A stretch of DNA of 6,177 nt from Bacteroidota bacterium (GCA_023388015.1 JAEWHB010000008.1:1-6177); one strand, 5' to 3'. Counted from the stretch's first letter, positions 1-6,177 are shown. The notes: generated from the letters alone by a model not told the origin. Made by a program: numbers and translations.

Positions 1-62
1 TGAATCATAGTAATGAGCTCTATATTTTTTACAGAGAAGTCGCAAATTTAATAATATCTGTA

Positions 63-70
63 TAAATTTG
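63..70 (+). promoter_or_regulatory. Possible Bacteroidota -7 promoter box before the halogenase-like gene
   Basis: TAAATTTG matches the Bacteroidota sigma-A -7 consensus TAnnTTTG exactly and lies 25 bases before the ATG at 96, which would give a short leader of about 20 bases. No convincing -33 TTTG box is seen at the usual 17-23 base distance, so this may be a weak or chance match, and the gene may instead be read from an upstream operon promoter outside the window. The rest of 1-95 is AT-rich with no gene or hairpin that I can see. The ATG is preceded by an A-rich stretch rather than a Shine-Dalgarno site, as is usual in this phylum. Confidence 0.4.
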
Positions 71-95
71 GTGGGAATTAGGACTTAAATAAAAA

Positions 96-1316
96 ATGAA
101 AACTGAAAACGTAGACGTTCTCGTCATTGGGGCAGGCCCGTCCGGAGCCGTCGCTGCTGCAATCCTGGAAAAAAACGGAATAAAATTAAAAGTTGTTGAA
201 AGAGAGAAGTTTCCCCGATTTGTGATAGGAGAAAGCCTGATTCCGCGTTGTATGGATAATTTTGATGAAGCAGGATTCATAGAAGGAGTTTTAGAAAAAG
301 GTTTTGAAAAAAAATTATCGGCACGTTTTCTTCGGGGAGAAGAAGTATGTTATTTCGATTTCAGTCAGAAATACACAAAAGGCTGGGACTGGACCTGGCA
401 GATGCCAAGAGCTGAATTTGATAAAACATTGACCGATATTCTCCAAAGTCGTGGAGTGGATATAGAATTTGAAACAACCGTGGAAAGTGTTATTTTCAAC
501 GGAAGTGATTCGATTACAACTGTTTCAAATGCAAATGGAACAAAAGAAATCCATGCGAAATTTATAATTGATAGCAGTGGATACGGCCGGGTTTTACCCC
601 GACTTTTTAATTTGGATGCGCCAAGTTCACTGGATCCTATGTCGGCAATTTTTGTTCACTTGAAAGACGAAAGACGACCTAAAGGAGTGGAAGGAACTCA
701 AATTACCTTTGATGTGCTTTCGCAGAAAAACTGGTTTTGGGTCATTCCTTTTTCAGAAAATATTTCTTCGCTGGGACTTGTTGCGCCAAAGGAATACCTG
801 GAAGCGGTTGATAAAGGCGATAATGCGGAAACATTCCGGGAAATCATCCGCCAATCGGATTATTACAGCGAAAGATTTGACGGACTTGAATTTATTTTTG
901 AACCTAAAAAATTGGTGGCTTATTCGTCTGCCGTCAAAAAATTATACGGTCCCGGTTATGCGCTAACCGGAAACAGTGCTGAATTTTTGGATCCCGTTTT
1001 TTCTTCGGGTGTTTGTTTTGCTTCTGAATCGGGAGCGACGGCTGCACGACTGATTTCCAAACAACTCAAAGGCGAATCAGTTGATTGGGAAAAAGATTAT
1101 GAGCAATACATCATGGCAGGCGTCGATGTCTTTCGTTCCTATGTGAAAACCTGGTACACTGGCGAGTTGCAGCGTTTGTTTTTTCATCCTGAAGTAAATG
1201 AAGACATCAAAAGCAAACTTTGTTCAGTACTTGCCGGATATGTATGGGACAAGACAAATCCCTTTGTGGCAAAGCATGACAGAGCGGTTCAGGCCATTGC
1301 ACATGTTTTGACTTGA
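96..1316 (+). CDS. FAD-dependent oxidoreductase, tryptophan-halogenase-like (candidate flexirubin-locus enzyme)
   Basis: A 406-residue cytosolic flavoprotein of the group that joins flavin-dependent halogenases and geranylgeranyl-reductase-like oxidoreductases. The N-terminus carries the dinucleotide-binding GAGPSG (G12, G14, G17) with E35 at the end of the second strand, followed by FPRFVIGESL (39-48), typical of this group. WFWVIP (213-218) fits the WxWxIP motif of flavin-dependent halogenases, and K73 in KLSARF lies where the halogenase catalytic lysine is expected (K-x-G-A-x-F pattern). The second FAD motif is GNSAEFLDPVFSSGV (292-306), with N293 where many relatives have Asp. No signal peptide is seen. 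The stop overlaps the next start by one base (TGATG). Family membership is seen in the motifs. Whether it halogenates or only oxidises its substrate cannot be told from sequence. A role in flexirubin tailoring is inferred from the neighbours. It would need reduced FAD from a reductase encoded elsewhere if it is a halogenase. Confidence 0.85.
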   Translation: MKTENVDVLVIGAGPSGAVAAAILEKNGIKLKVVEREKFPRFVIGESLIPRCMDNFDEAGFIEGVLEKGFEKKLSARFLRGEEVCYFDFSQKYTKGWDWTWQMPRAEFDKTLTDILQSRGVDIEFETTVESVIFNGSDSITTVSNANGTKEIHAKFIIDSSGYGRVLPRLFNLDAPSSLDPMSAIFVHLKDERRPKGVEGTQITFDVLSQKNWFWVIPFSENISSLGLVAPKEYLEAVDKGDNAETFREIIRQSDYYSERFDGLEFIFEPKKLVAYSSAVKKLYGPGYALTGNSAEFLDPVFSSGVCFASESGATAARLISKQLKGESVDWEKDYEQYIMAGVDVFRSYVKTWYTGELQRLFFHPEVNEDIKSKLCSVLAGYVWDKTNPFVAKHDRAVQAIAHVLT

Positions 1317-2962
1317 TGGGTTTTCAAGTAAAACATATCATGCTCTGGGTTTCGGTTTTTACGCTGATTTCCTGTGCAGCACCTAAAGATTTACCAACTT
1401 TCCATTACACTACTGAACCTTTTCCGGAAAGAATTGATTCCGGTGATTTTAAATTATTGGGAAATAATTTTTTGCGAAAGAATTCTTACGGGATTTGGGA
1501 ATTGTATATCGAAGGAAATCCGCTGGAAAGAGGATTGGCAAACGGAAATTTGACGGAAGAATTGATGTACGAACAGGAAAAAATCTTCGTTTCCAAAATC
1601 GAAGAATTGGTTCCTTCAAAATTTCAACAAAATCTGGTACGCGGTTTTTTGAAGTTTTTTAATCGGAAATTACATAAACATGTCACGGAAGAATACAAAG
1701 CGGAGATTTACGGGATCTCCGAATTCACATCGGAGGAATTTAATTTTGTGGCGCCGGTTTTCTGGCGGACTTTGTACTTTCATGCTGCGCACGACATCGG
1801 CCATGCTTTGCAAGATCTGGCAATGGTCGGATGCACTTCCTTTGCGGCTTGGGGCGAGAATTCGGCCGATGGGAAATTAATCCTCGGTCGAAACTTCGAT
1901 TTTTATATCAATGATGAATTTTCTGAAAATAAAATCATCGCTTTCATCAACCCCGATGAAGGTCATAAACATGCTATCGTCACTTGGCCGGGCTTTGTGG
2001 GCGCGGTTTCGGGAATGAATGAAAAAGGAATAACCGTCACGATTAACGCCGGAAAATCTTCCATTCCATTGGTTGCTAAAACGCCGATTTCATTGGTGGC
2101 GAGAGAGATTTTGCAATATGCCGGAAATTTCGAAGAAGCCATTGAAATCGCTAAAAAAAGAGAAGTATTTGTAGCTGAGTCGATTATGGTTGGTAGTGCC
2201 GATGAAAGATCCGCGATTTTGATCGAGGTTTCGCCACGGAAATTCGATGTGTATCGGGTAGAAAGTTCCGCCGATTTATTGGTTTGTTCCAATCATTTTC
2301 AAAGCGAAATTTATCAGTCCGATAAAAAAAATCAGCAAGCCATTGCGGAGTCGCATTCGCAATACAGATTTGAGAAAATGCATGAATTAATTGCTGAAAA
2401 TCCACCGGTTTCACCGGAAATTGCAGCTGATTTTTTACGAAATAAATCAGGATTGAATGAACTGGAAATCGGTTATGGAAACGAAAAAGCAATCAATCAG
2501 CTTTTGTCGCATCACGCCGTAATTTTCAAACCGGAAGACCGTTTGATGTGGGTTTCGGCCAATCCTTATCAGCTGGGAGCTTTTGTGGCGTATGACCTGA
2601 ATGAAGTTTTTGAAAAAATGGAAAACGGTGATTGGGGAGATTTTTTGGTGGAGGAATTGATCATTCCCGAAGATGAATTTTTGCATTCTGCCGAATTCCA
2701 AAATTATTTAGCATTTAAAAAGGAAATGAAGCGTTTTGAAACGGATGAAATAATTTCGGAAGAGGAAATTCATTCGTTCATCCAATTAAATCCCGAATTT
2801 TGGAAGACCTATTTTTGGGTGGGCGAATATTATTTCGGACGAAAAAATTATAAAAAAGCCCTGGAAAATTATAAAATTGCTCTGGAAAAGGAAATTACAA
2901 CCGTTCCCGACCGTGAATTTTTGGAAAAAAGAATTCGGAAATCGGAACGAAAGATGAAATAA
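1316..2962 (+). CDS. C45-family (penicillin acyltransferase-like) Ntn-hydrolase lipoprotein with C-terminal TPR-like segment
   Basis: A 548-residue predicted lipoprotein. The N-terminal hydrophobic segment (8-19) ends in the lipobox LISC, so C20 should be lipidated and the enzyme anchored in a membrane facing the periplasm. The core matches the acyl-CoA:6-aminopenicillanate acyltransferase / peptidase C45 family: GNPLERGLANG (67-77), then GC at 172-173, where G172|C173 is the expected autoproteolysis site and C173 the N-terminal nucleophile, followed by DGKLILGRNFDF (185-196), PGFVGAVSGMNEKG (225-238) and NHF (326-328). Residues about 498-530 look like one TPR unit, with a basic tail. At 548 residues it is longer than the roughly 350-residue fungal enzyme. 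The start chosen is ATG 1316, coupled to the preceding stop; an in-frame TTG at 1313 and ATG at 1340 are alternatives, and all keep the lipobox. The acyl donor and acceptor are unknown. With a halogenase-like enzyme and a ligase next to it, acyl transfer in pigment assembly is a reasonable inference, but amidase activity is equally possible. Confidence 0.85.
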   Translation: MGFQVKHIMLWVSVFTLISCAAPKDLPTFHYTTEPFPERIDSGDFKLLGNNFLRKNSYGIWELYIEGNPLERGLANGNLTEELMYEQEKIFVSKIEELVPSKFQQNLVRGFLKFFNRKLHKHVTEEYKAEIYGISEFTSEEFNFVAPVFWRTLYFHAAHDIGHALQDLAMVGCTSFAAWGENSADGKLILGRNFDFYINDEFSENKIIAFINPDEGHKHAIVTWPGFVGAVSGMNEKGITVTINAGKSSIPLVAKTPISLVAREILQYAGNFEEAIEIAKKREVFVAESIMVGSADERSAILIEVSPRKFDVYRVESSADLLVCSNHFQSEIYQSDKKNQQAIAESHSQYRFEKMHELIAENPPVSPEIAADFLRNKSGLNELEIGYGNEKAINQLLSHHAVIFKPEDRLMWVSANPYQLGAFVAYDLNEVFEKMENGDWGDFLVEELIIPEDEFLHSAEFQNYLAFKKEMKRFETDEIISEEEIHSFIQLNPEFWKTYFWVGEYYFGRKNYKKALENYKIALEKEITTVPDREFLEKRIRKSERKMK

Positions 2963-2963
2963 A

Positions 2964-4262
2964 ATGATAAAACTACCCGAAATAGAAAGAAAATCAAAGG
3001 AAGAAATCAAAGCTTTCCAAAATGAACTTCTGAAAAAGCAATTGGTTTATCTTCAAGAAAATTCAGCTTATTATTCGGAATTATTTAAAGCGCAAAAAAT
3101 TGATATTGAGTCAATTAATTCGGTAGAAGATCTTGTGAAAATTCCGATTACGACCAAAGATGAACTTCAGAAATACAATGAAAAATTTCTTTGCGTTCCC
3201 AAGTCTGAGATTGCCGATTATGTTTCGACTTCGGGTACTTCGGGTGATCCGGTTTTGATTGCGATGACCGATGAAGATTTGGAGCGATTGGCGTACAATG
3301 AGGCTCTGTCTTATGATTGCGCCGGATTAAATTCTGGAAATACACTTCAGCTTACCACCACTTTGGATCGTCGATTTATGGCCGGATTGGCGTATTTTTT
3401 AGGAGCGCGAAAAGCCGGAATTGGCGTGGTAAGAGTGGGTTCGGGTGTGCCGGAATTGCAATGGGACACCATCGGGAAAATCAAACCCGATGCGCTAATT
3501 TGTGTTCCTTCCTTTTTGCTGAAAATGATTGAATACGCTGAGGAAAACGGCATAGATTATCGGAATTCAAGTGTGAAAAAGGTCATTTGCATTGGCGAAC
3601 CTTTGCGCAATCAGGATTTTTCGGACAATGTGCTGGCGTCGAAAATTAAATCCAAATGGCCTTTGGAATTGTATTCGACCTATGCTTCAACTGAAATGGC
3701 GACTGCTTTTACCGAATGCGAAGCCGGAATGGGCGGACATCATCATCCGGAATTGATTATCTGCGAATTTTTGGATGAAAACGATCAGCCGGTGCGTGAT
3801 GGCGAAGCAGGCGAATTGGTGGTTACGACGCTGGGTGTGAAGGGAATGCCTTTGTTGCGTTATAAAACCGGAGACATTGTAAAGCCTTATCACGAAAAAT
3901 GCAGTTGCGGTCGCACGACTTTTCGTTTGGGGCCGCTTGTGGGGCGTAAACAGCAGATGATCAAATACAAAGGAACTTCGCTTTATCCGCCGTCTTTGCT
4001 CGATTTATTGAATGATTTTGAGGAAGTGAAACATTATGTAATTGAAGTTTTTTCGAGTGAAATTGACGAAGATGAAATTCAGGTTAAAGTTTTTTCTACC
4101 AATGAATCCGAAGAAATGCTGGATCGGATCAAAGACCGTTTCCGGGCCAAAGTACGTGTAAGTCCGCGAATTATATTTGTTTCCGAACCGGAAATTCTGA
4201 AAATAAAATTTCCGGAAAATTCGAGGAAAAGTATCACATTTGTAGACAAACGAAAAATTTAA
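2964..4262 (+). CDS. Phenylacetate-CoA ligase-like (PaaK family) adenylate-forming enzyme
   Basis: A 432-residue cytosolic ANL-superfamily enzyme of PaaK size (about 430). It should activate a carboxylic acid as acyl-AMP and pass it to CoA or a carrier protein. Visible motifs in order: PITTKDEL (61-68), typical of PaaK N-termini; the phosphate-binding STSGTSGDP (88-96); YSTYASTEM (237-245), the A5 region with E244; LLRYKTGDIV (297-306) with D304; CSCGR (313-317), the PaaK-type cysteine cluster; GRKQQMIKYKG (327-337), the hinge region; and a C-terminal SRKSITFVD (420-428), in which K422 aligns with the catalytic Lys of the usual SEGKAKRVID-type ending, although the preceding Gly is replaced by Arg. 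It starts one base after the stop of the C45 gene, so translation is probably coupled. The substrate cannot be read from sequence. In a flexirubin locus, 4-hydroxycinnamate or another aryl or fatty acid would be candidates (inference). Confidence 0.85.
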   Translation: MIKLPEIERKSKEEIKAFQNELLKKQLVYLQENSAYYSELFKAQKIDIESINSVEDLVKIPITTKDELQKYNEKFLCVPKSEIADYVSTSGTSGDPVLIAMTDEDLERLAYNEALSYDCAGLNSGNTLQLTTTLDRRFMAGLAYFLGARKAGIGVVRVGSGVPELQWDTIGKIKPDALICVPSFLLKMIEYAEENGIDYRNSSVKKVICIGEPLRNQDFSDNVLASKIKSKWPLELYSTYASTEMATAFTECEAGMGGHHHPELIICEFLDENDQPVRDGEAGELVVTTLGVKGMPLLRYKTGDIVKPYHEKCSCGRTTFRLGPLVGRKQQMIKYKGTSLYPPSLLDLLNDFEEVKHYVIEVFSSEIDEDEIQVKVFSTNESEEMLDRIKDRFRAKVRVSPRIIFVSEPEILKIKFPENSRKSITFVDKRKI

Positions 4263-4277
4263 TATAAACTCAATAAC

Positions 4278-4877
4278 ATGAAAACAACTTTATTATTTAT
4301 CGCCTTGACCGCTTTTACATTAAGTGTGTCGGCTCAGAAAATGAAAATTGAATCAGGAGATTTGTCCTTTTTAAAAGGGCAAAAGGAGCTGAATGTATCA
4401 TTTGATTTTGACAAAGCGACTTTTTACAATGAAAAAATGTCAGAAGAGGAATACATTGCCAAAAGAACAAAGGAAATTGGTGATGATAAGGGGAAGGCAG
4501 AGGCTGATAAATGGTTGGCAGATTGGAATTCTTCCAAAGAAAATTCATTTATAGATAAATTCATTTCGTCTTTTAATAAAAGTGGTAATATTCAGGCGTC
4601 AAAAGACAGTTCAGCGCCTTATACATTAATTGTGGAAACGACTTGGATTTATCCGGGGTGGTTTGCAGGTGTTATGAAGCAACCGGCAAAAGTAAGTACT
4701 TCTCTTAAGTTTGTTGAAACAGCAAATCCCGGAAATGTTTTGGCGGTTATTGACAGTAAAAATGCACCGGGAGACGGGAACTTTGTGGGCGTAGCCAATA
4801 ACAACGACCGAATTGCCGAAGGTTATGCCAAAACAGGAAAAACACTGGGCGGACTGGTAAAAAAGAAAGCAAAATAA
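4278..4877 (+). CDS. Secreted protein of unknown function, Bacteroidota family
   Basis: A 199-residue protein with a clear Sec signal peptide: MK, a hydrophobic core (5-17) and a signal peptidase I site SVSA|Q at 19/20, a very common pattern in Bacteroidota. The mature part of about 180 residues has no transmembrane segment or lipobox and should be periplasmic or outer-membrane associated. It is lysine-rich at its C-terminus (KTGKTLGGLVKKKAK). Segments such as SGDLSFLKGQ (26-35) and WIYPGWFAGVMKQPAKVST (123-141) resemble an unnamed family I recall from other Bacteroidota; I know of no assigned function and propose none. The gene follows the ligase by 15 bases and is followed by the operon's terminator, so it is probably the last gene of the unit. 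It could be a later-joined neighbour rather than a pathway component. The start ATG is supported by the signal peptide beginning right at it. Confidence 0.8.
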   Translation: MKTTLLFIALTAFTLSVSAQKMKIESGDLSFLKGQKELNVSFDFDKATFYNEKMSEEEYIAKRTKEIGDDKGKAEADKWLADWNSSKENSFIDKFISSFNKSGNIQASKDSSAPYTLIVETTWIYPGWFAGVMKQPAKVSTSLKFVETANPGNVLAVIDSKNAPGDGNFVGVANNNDRIAEGYAKTGKTLGGLVKKKAK

Positions 4878-4895
4878 TTGAAAATATTTCTCTAG

Positions 4896-4920
4896 AAAGC
4901 CGGTTAATTCCGGCTTTTTT
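4896..4920 (+). terminator. Intrinsic terminator after the secreted-protein gene
   Basis: An 8-base-pair perfect stem, AAAGCCGG (4896-4903) with CCGGCTTT (4910-4917), closes a six-base loop (TTAATT) and runs into a T-tract (4915-4920, then ATTT). It begins 18 bases after the stop codon, so it should end the upstream four-gene unit. Read on the other strand the T-run is short and broken (TTTCT), so it is not expected to terminate well in that direction. Confidence 0.9.
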
Positions 4921-4942
4921 ATTTCTCACAATGCGCCAGATG

Positions 4943-4989
4943 CAGATCATATTATGGTAAGGAACATAGGATCGGTTTTCCATGATCTG
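4943..4989. repeat. Imperfect inverted repeat in the spacer after the terminator
   Basis: CAGATCAT (4943-4950) and ATGATCTG (4982-4989) are perfect 8-base inverted repeats separated by 31 bases. Just inside the right arm TTCC (4978-4981) can pair with GGAA (4961-4964), extending the dyad with a ten-base bulge on the left. CCAGAT at 4936-4941 offers an alternative partner for ATCTGG at 4985-4990. There is no T-tract, so it is not a terminator. It may be an RNA structure, an operator or a remnant of an older sequence; no function can be assigned. The rest of 4921-5061 is AT-rich with no convincing gene. Confidence 0.4.
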
Positions 4990-5061
4990 GTATTCAACCT
5001 TTAGCCGCTCGTTTTAATTCTTTAAAAGTAAAATTTTCGATCATTTTATTTAATATTCCAT

Positions 5062-5140
5062 GTCCCTAGCCCCGATGGCAGTGGAAATCCTTTTTGGGTA
5101 TCCAAAAAGATTGCAACGTACAGCGGGAATAGCTCCTAGA
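5062..5140 (+). ncRNA. Structured RNA element of a recurrent flavobacterial type (possibly Flavo-1 RNA)
   Basis: This intergenic block folds into a compact structure. An outer helix joins AGC and CCCG (5068-5074) to CGGG (5124-5127) and GCT (5132-5134) with an AATA bulge at 5128-5131, and CTAG at 5066-5069 / 5136-5139 gives an alternative closing pair. A long central hairpin pairs 5086-5097 with 5102-5112 (AAT, bulged C, CTTTTTGG against CCAAAAAG, ATT) around a GTAT loop. The flanking blocks TAGCCCCGAT and AGCGGGAATAGCTCC are, from memory, recurrent in flavobacterial intergenic regions, with the central hairpin variable in sequence. That pattern fits the bioinformatically defined Flavo-1 RNA family, whose function is unknown, but I could not check this against a covariance model. 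Strand is assigned by the orientation of those blocks. No promoter of its own is evident. It lies about 60 bases before the prs promoter box and so is probably not part of the prs leader. Confidence 0.6.
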
Positions 5141-5176
5141 AAAAAGAAACATCGAGGAAATTAAATGAAGATTAAA

Positions 5177-5208
5177 TTAGAGTAGACATCATAATTTTTA
5201 TAATTTTG
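5177..5208 (+). promoter_or_regulatory. Predicted promoter of prs
   Basis: TAATTTTG at 5201-5208 matches the Bacteroidota -7 consensus TAnnTTTG exactly, with a partial -33 match TTAG at 5177-5180, 20 bases upstream (usual range 17-23). Transcription would start near 5214, leaving a leader of about 30 bases before the ATG at 5244. The leader is AT-rich with no Shine-Dalgarno site. With the terminator at 4896-4920 upstream, this suggests that prs is transcribed independently of the preceding operon. Confidence 0.6.
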
Positions 5209-5243
5209 TACACCATTTCACGCAATTCATAAATATTACACAC

Positions 5244-6177
5244 ATGGAACAAAATGCTTTGTTGTTTTCAACCCGAACTAGCCAAATATTAGCTGAGAAA
5301 ATCGCAGAAAATTACGGTGAGAAATTGGGAAACCTCAAAATCGTAGATTTCAGTGATGGAGAATTCCAGCCGGCTTTTGAACAATCGGTTCGCGGTGCCA
5401 GAGTTTTCATCATCGGGTCAACTTTTCAGCCGAGCGATAATCTGATGGAACTTTTGCTCATGTGTGATGCAGCCAAACGTGCTTCTGCAGACAAAATTAC
5501 AGCGGTAATTCCTTATTACGGTTATGCAAGACAAGATAGAAAAGATGCTCCCCGTGTTCCCATCGGAGCAAAACTTGTAGCAAAAATGCTTACAGCAGCG
5601 GGCGCAACTCGTGTTATGACAATGGATTTACATGCTGATCAGATTCAGGGATTTTTTGAAATTCCGGTTGATCACTTGTATGCATCCACGATTTTTGTGG
5701 ATTACATTAAAGGTTTAAATTTGGATAACCTTACGATTGCTTCGCCCGATATGGGAGGTGCGAAACGTGCTAATAATTATTCGAAACATCTCAATGCAGA
5801 CATTGTAATTTGTCACAAGGAAAGAAAAAGAGCCAATCAGGTTGAAAATATGATGTTGATTGGTGAAGTCGAAGGAAGGAACGTGATTTTGCTTGACGAT
5901 ATGATTGACACTGCCGGAACGCTCACCAAAGCAGCAGAACTGATCATGGAAAAAGGAGCCAAAAGCGTACGCGCGGTCGCTACCCATCCGGTTTTATCAG
6001 GCAATGCTTATGAACGGATTGAAAACTCACCTTTGGTGGAAGTTGCTGTCACGGATAGTATTCCTTTAAAAAATTATTCCGGATCTAAAATAAAAGTGTT
6101 ATCTTGCGCGCCACTTTTTGCTGATGTTATGCATATGGTACATAGCAGAAAATCAATTAGTTCGAAATTTATTATTT
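5244..6177 (+). CDS. prs: Ribose-phosphate pyrophosphokinase (PRPP synthetase), 3' end cut by window
   Basis: Makes 5-phosphoribosyl-1-diphosphate from ATP and ribose 5-phosphate, the shared precursor of purines, pyrimidines, NAD, histidine and tryptophan; a cytosolic oligomeric housekeeping enzyme. 311 codons are present without a stop. Class I hallmarks are intact: DGEFQP (38-43) and SVRG (48-51); the ATP-site loop RQDRKD (96-101); MDLHADQIQGFF (127-138) with the metal/ATP-binding H130; SPDMGGAKRA (167-176); the flexible-loop KERKRANQVE (192-201) with catalytic K192 and R194; and the PRPP/ribose-phosphate loop DDMIDTAGT (218-226). Bacterial enzymes are usually about 310-315 residues and the last visible residues (SISSKFII) look like a normal C-terminus, so little more than the stop is missing. 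The ATG at 5244 gives the usual N-terminus and sits 36 bases after a good -7 box. In related genomes prs is often followed by a ribosomal L25 gene, which would lie beyond the window. Confidence 0.97.
   Translation, partial: MEQNALLFSTRTSQILAEKIAENYGEKLGNLKIVDFSDGEFQPAFEQSVRGARVFIIGSTFQPSDNLMELLLMCDAAKRASADKITAVIPYYGYARQDRKDAPRVPIGAKLVAKMLTAAGATRVMTMDLHADQIQGFFEIPVDHLYASTIFVDYIKGLNLDNLTIASPDMGGAKRANNYSKHLNADIVICHKERKRANQVENMMLIGEVEGRNVILLDDMIDTAGTLTKAAELIMEKGAKSVRAVATHPVLSGNAYERIENSPLVEVAVTDSIPLKNYSGSKIKVLSCAPLFADVMHMVHSRKSISSKFII

Noticed and set aside
709..966. 85-codon + strand ORF inside the flavoprotein gene
   Set aside because: Lies wholly within a well-supported gene in another frame; its peptide is rich in R, K, W and F with no recognisable motif.
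1313..1315. TTG as start of the C45 lipoprotein gene
   Set aside because: The ATG at 1316 lies one codon downstream, overlaps the preceding stop (TGATG) and keeps the whole signal peptide, so it is the simpler start.
1963..2701. Three overlapping minus-strand ORFs opposite the C45 gene
   Set aside because: They mirror the coding strand, overlap each other and show no domain; typical antisense shadows in an AT-rich gene.
4235..4242. CACATTTG as a -7 promoter box before the secreted-protein gene
   Set aside because: One mismatch to TAnnTTTG at a key position, no -33 box, and the gene is only 15 bases from its upstream neighbour, so read-through is more likely.
4747..4983. 78-codon minus-strand ORF running through the terminator into the secreted-protein gene
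   Set aside because: Most of it is antisense to a real gene and crosses a terminator hairpin; only its first part over the spacer is kept as a speculative remnant.
4921..5243. tRNA, CRISPR or insertion-sequence ends in the spacer
   Set aside because: No cloverleaf, no regularly spaced repeats and no transposase or terminal-repeat pair was found on either strand.
5715..5987. 90-codon minus-strand ORF opposite prs
   Set aside because: Antisense to strongly conserved prs sequence; no independent support.

Overview
The window looks like a chromosomal piece of a low-GC Bacteroidota, most likely a flavobacterium (Flavobacteriia, perhaps of the Chryseobacterium/Weeksellaceae kind). Grounds: A-rich leaders without clear Shine-Dalgarno sites, Bacteroidota-type -7 boxes (TAnnTTTG) before the first and last genes, a secreted protein whose signal peptide ends in SA|Q, and an intergenic RNA-like element of a type I recall from flavobacterial genomes. 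This taxonomic guess is inference; no rRNA or tRNA gene is present.

Left part (1-4920): four co-directional genes on the + strand that probably form one transcription unit or the end of a longer one. In order: an FAD-dependent oxidoreductase of the tryptophan-halogenase-like group (96-1316); a lipoprotein of the C45/penicillin acyltransferase Ntn-hydrolase family with a C-terminal TPR-like segment (1316-2962); a PaaK-like adenylate-forming ligase (2964-4262); and a small secreted protein of unknown function (4278-4877). The first three are fused by a 1-base stop/start overlap and a 1-base gap, so they are almost certainly co-translated. A halogenase-like flavoprotein, a C45 acyltransferase and a PaaK-like ligase together are what I recall from flexirubin (aryl polyene-dialkylresorcinol ester pigment) loci of Bacteroidota. 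The hallmark genes darA/darB, ketosynthases and ammonia-lyase are not in the window, so the pathway assignment is inference. The unit closes with a clear intrinsic terminator at 4896-4920.

Middle (4921-5243): a gene-poor spacer. It holds an imperfect inverted repeat (4943-4989), a well-structured putative non-coding RNA element (5062-5140) resembling a recurrent flavobacterial motif (possibly the Flavo-1 RNA family), and a good promoter match for the next gene.

Right part (5244-6177): prs, ribose-phosphate pyrophosphokinase, a housekeeping gene of nucleotide synthesis. It is open at the window end, with probably only a residue or so and the stop codon missing. The window therefore spans the junction between an accessory, probably pigment-related operon and core chromosome.
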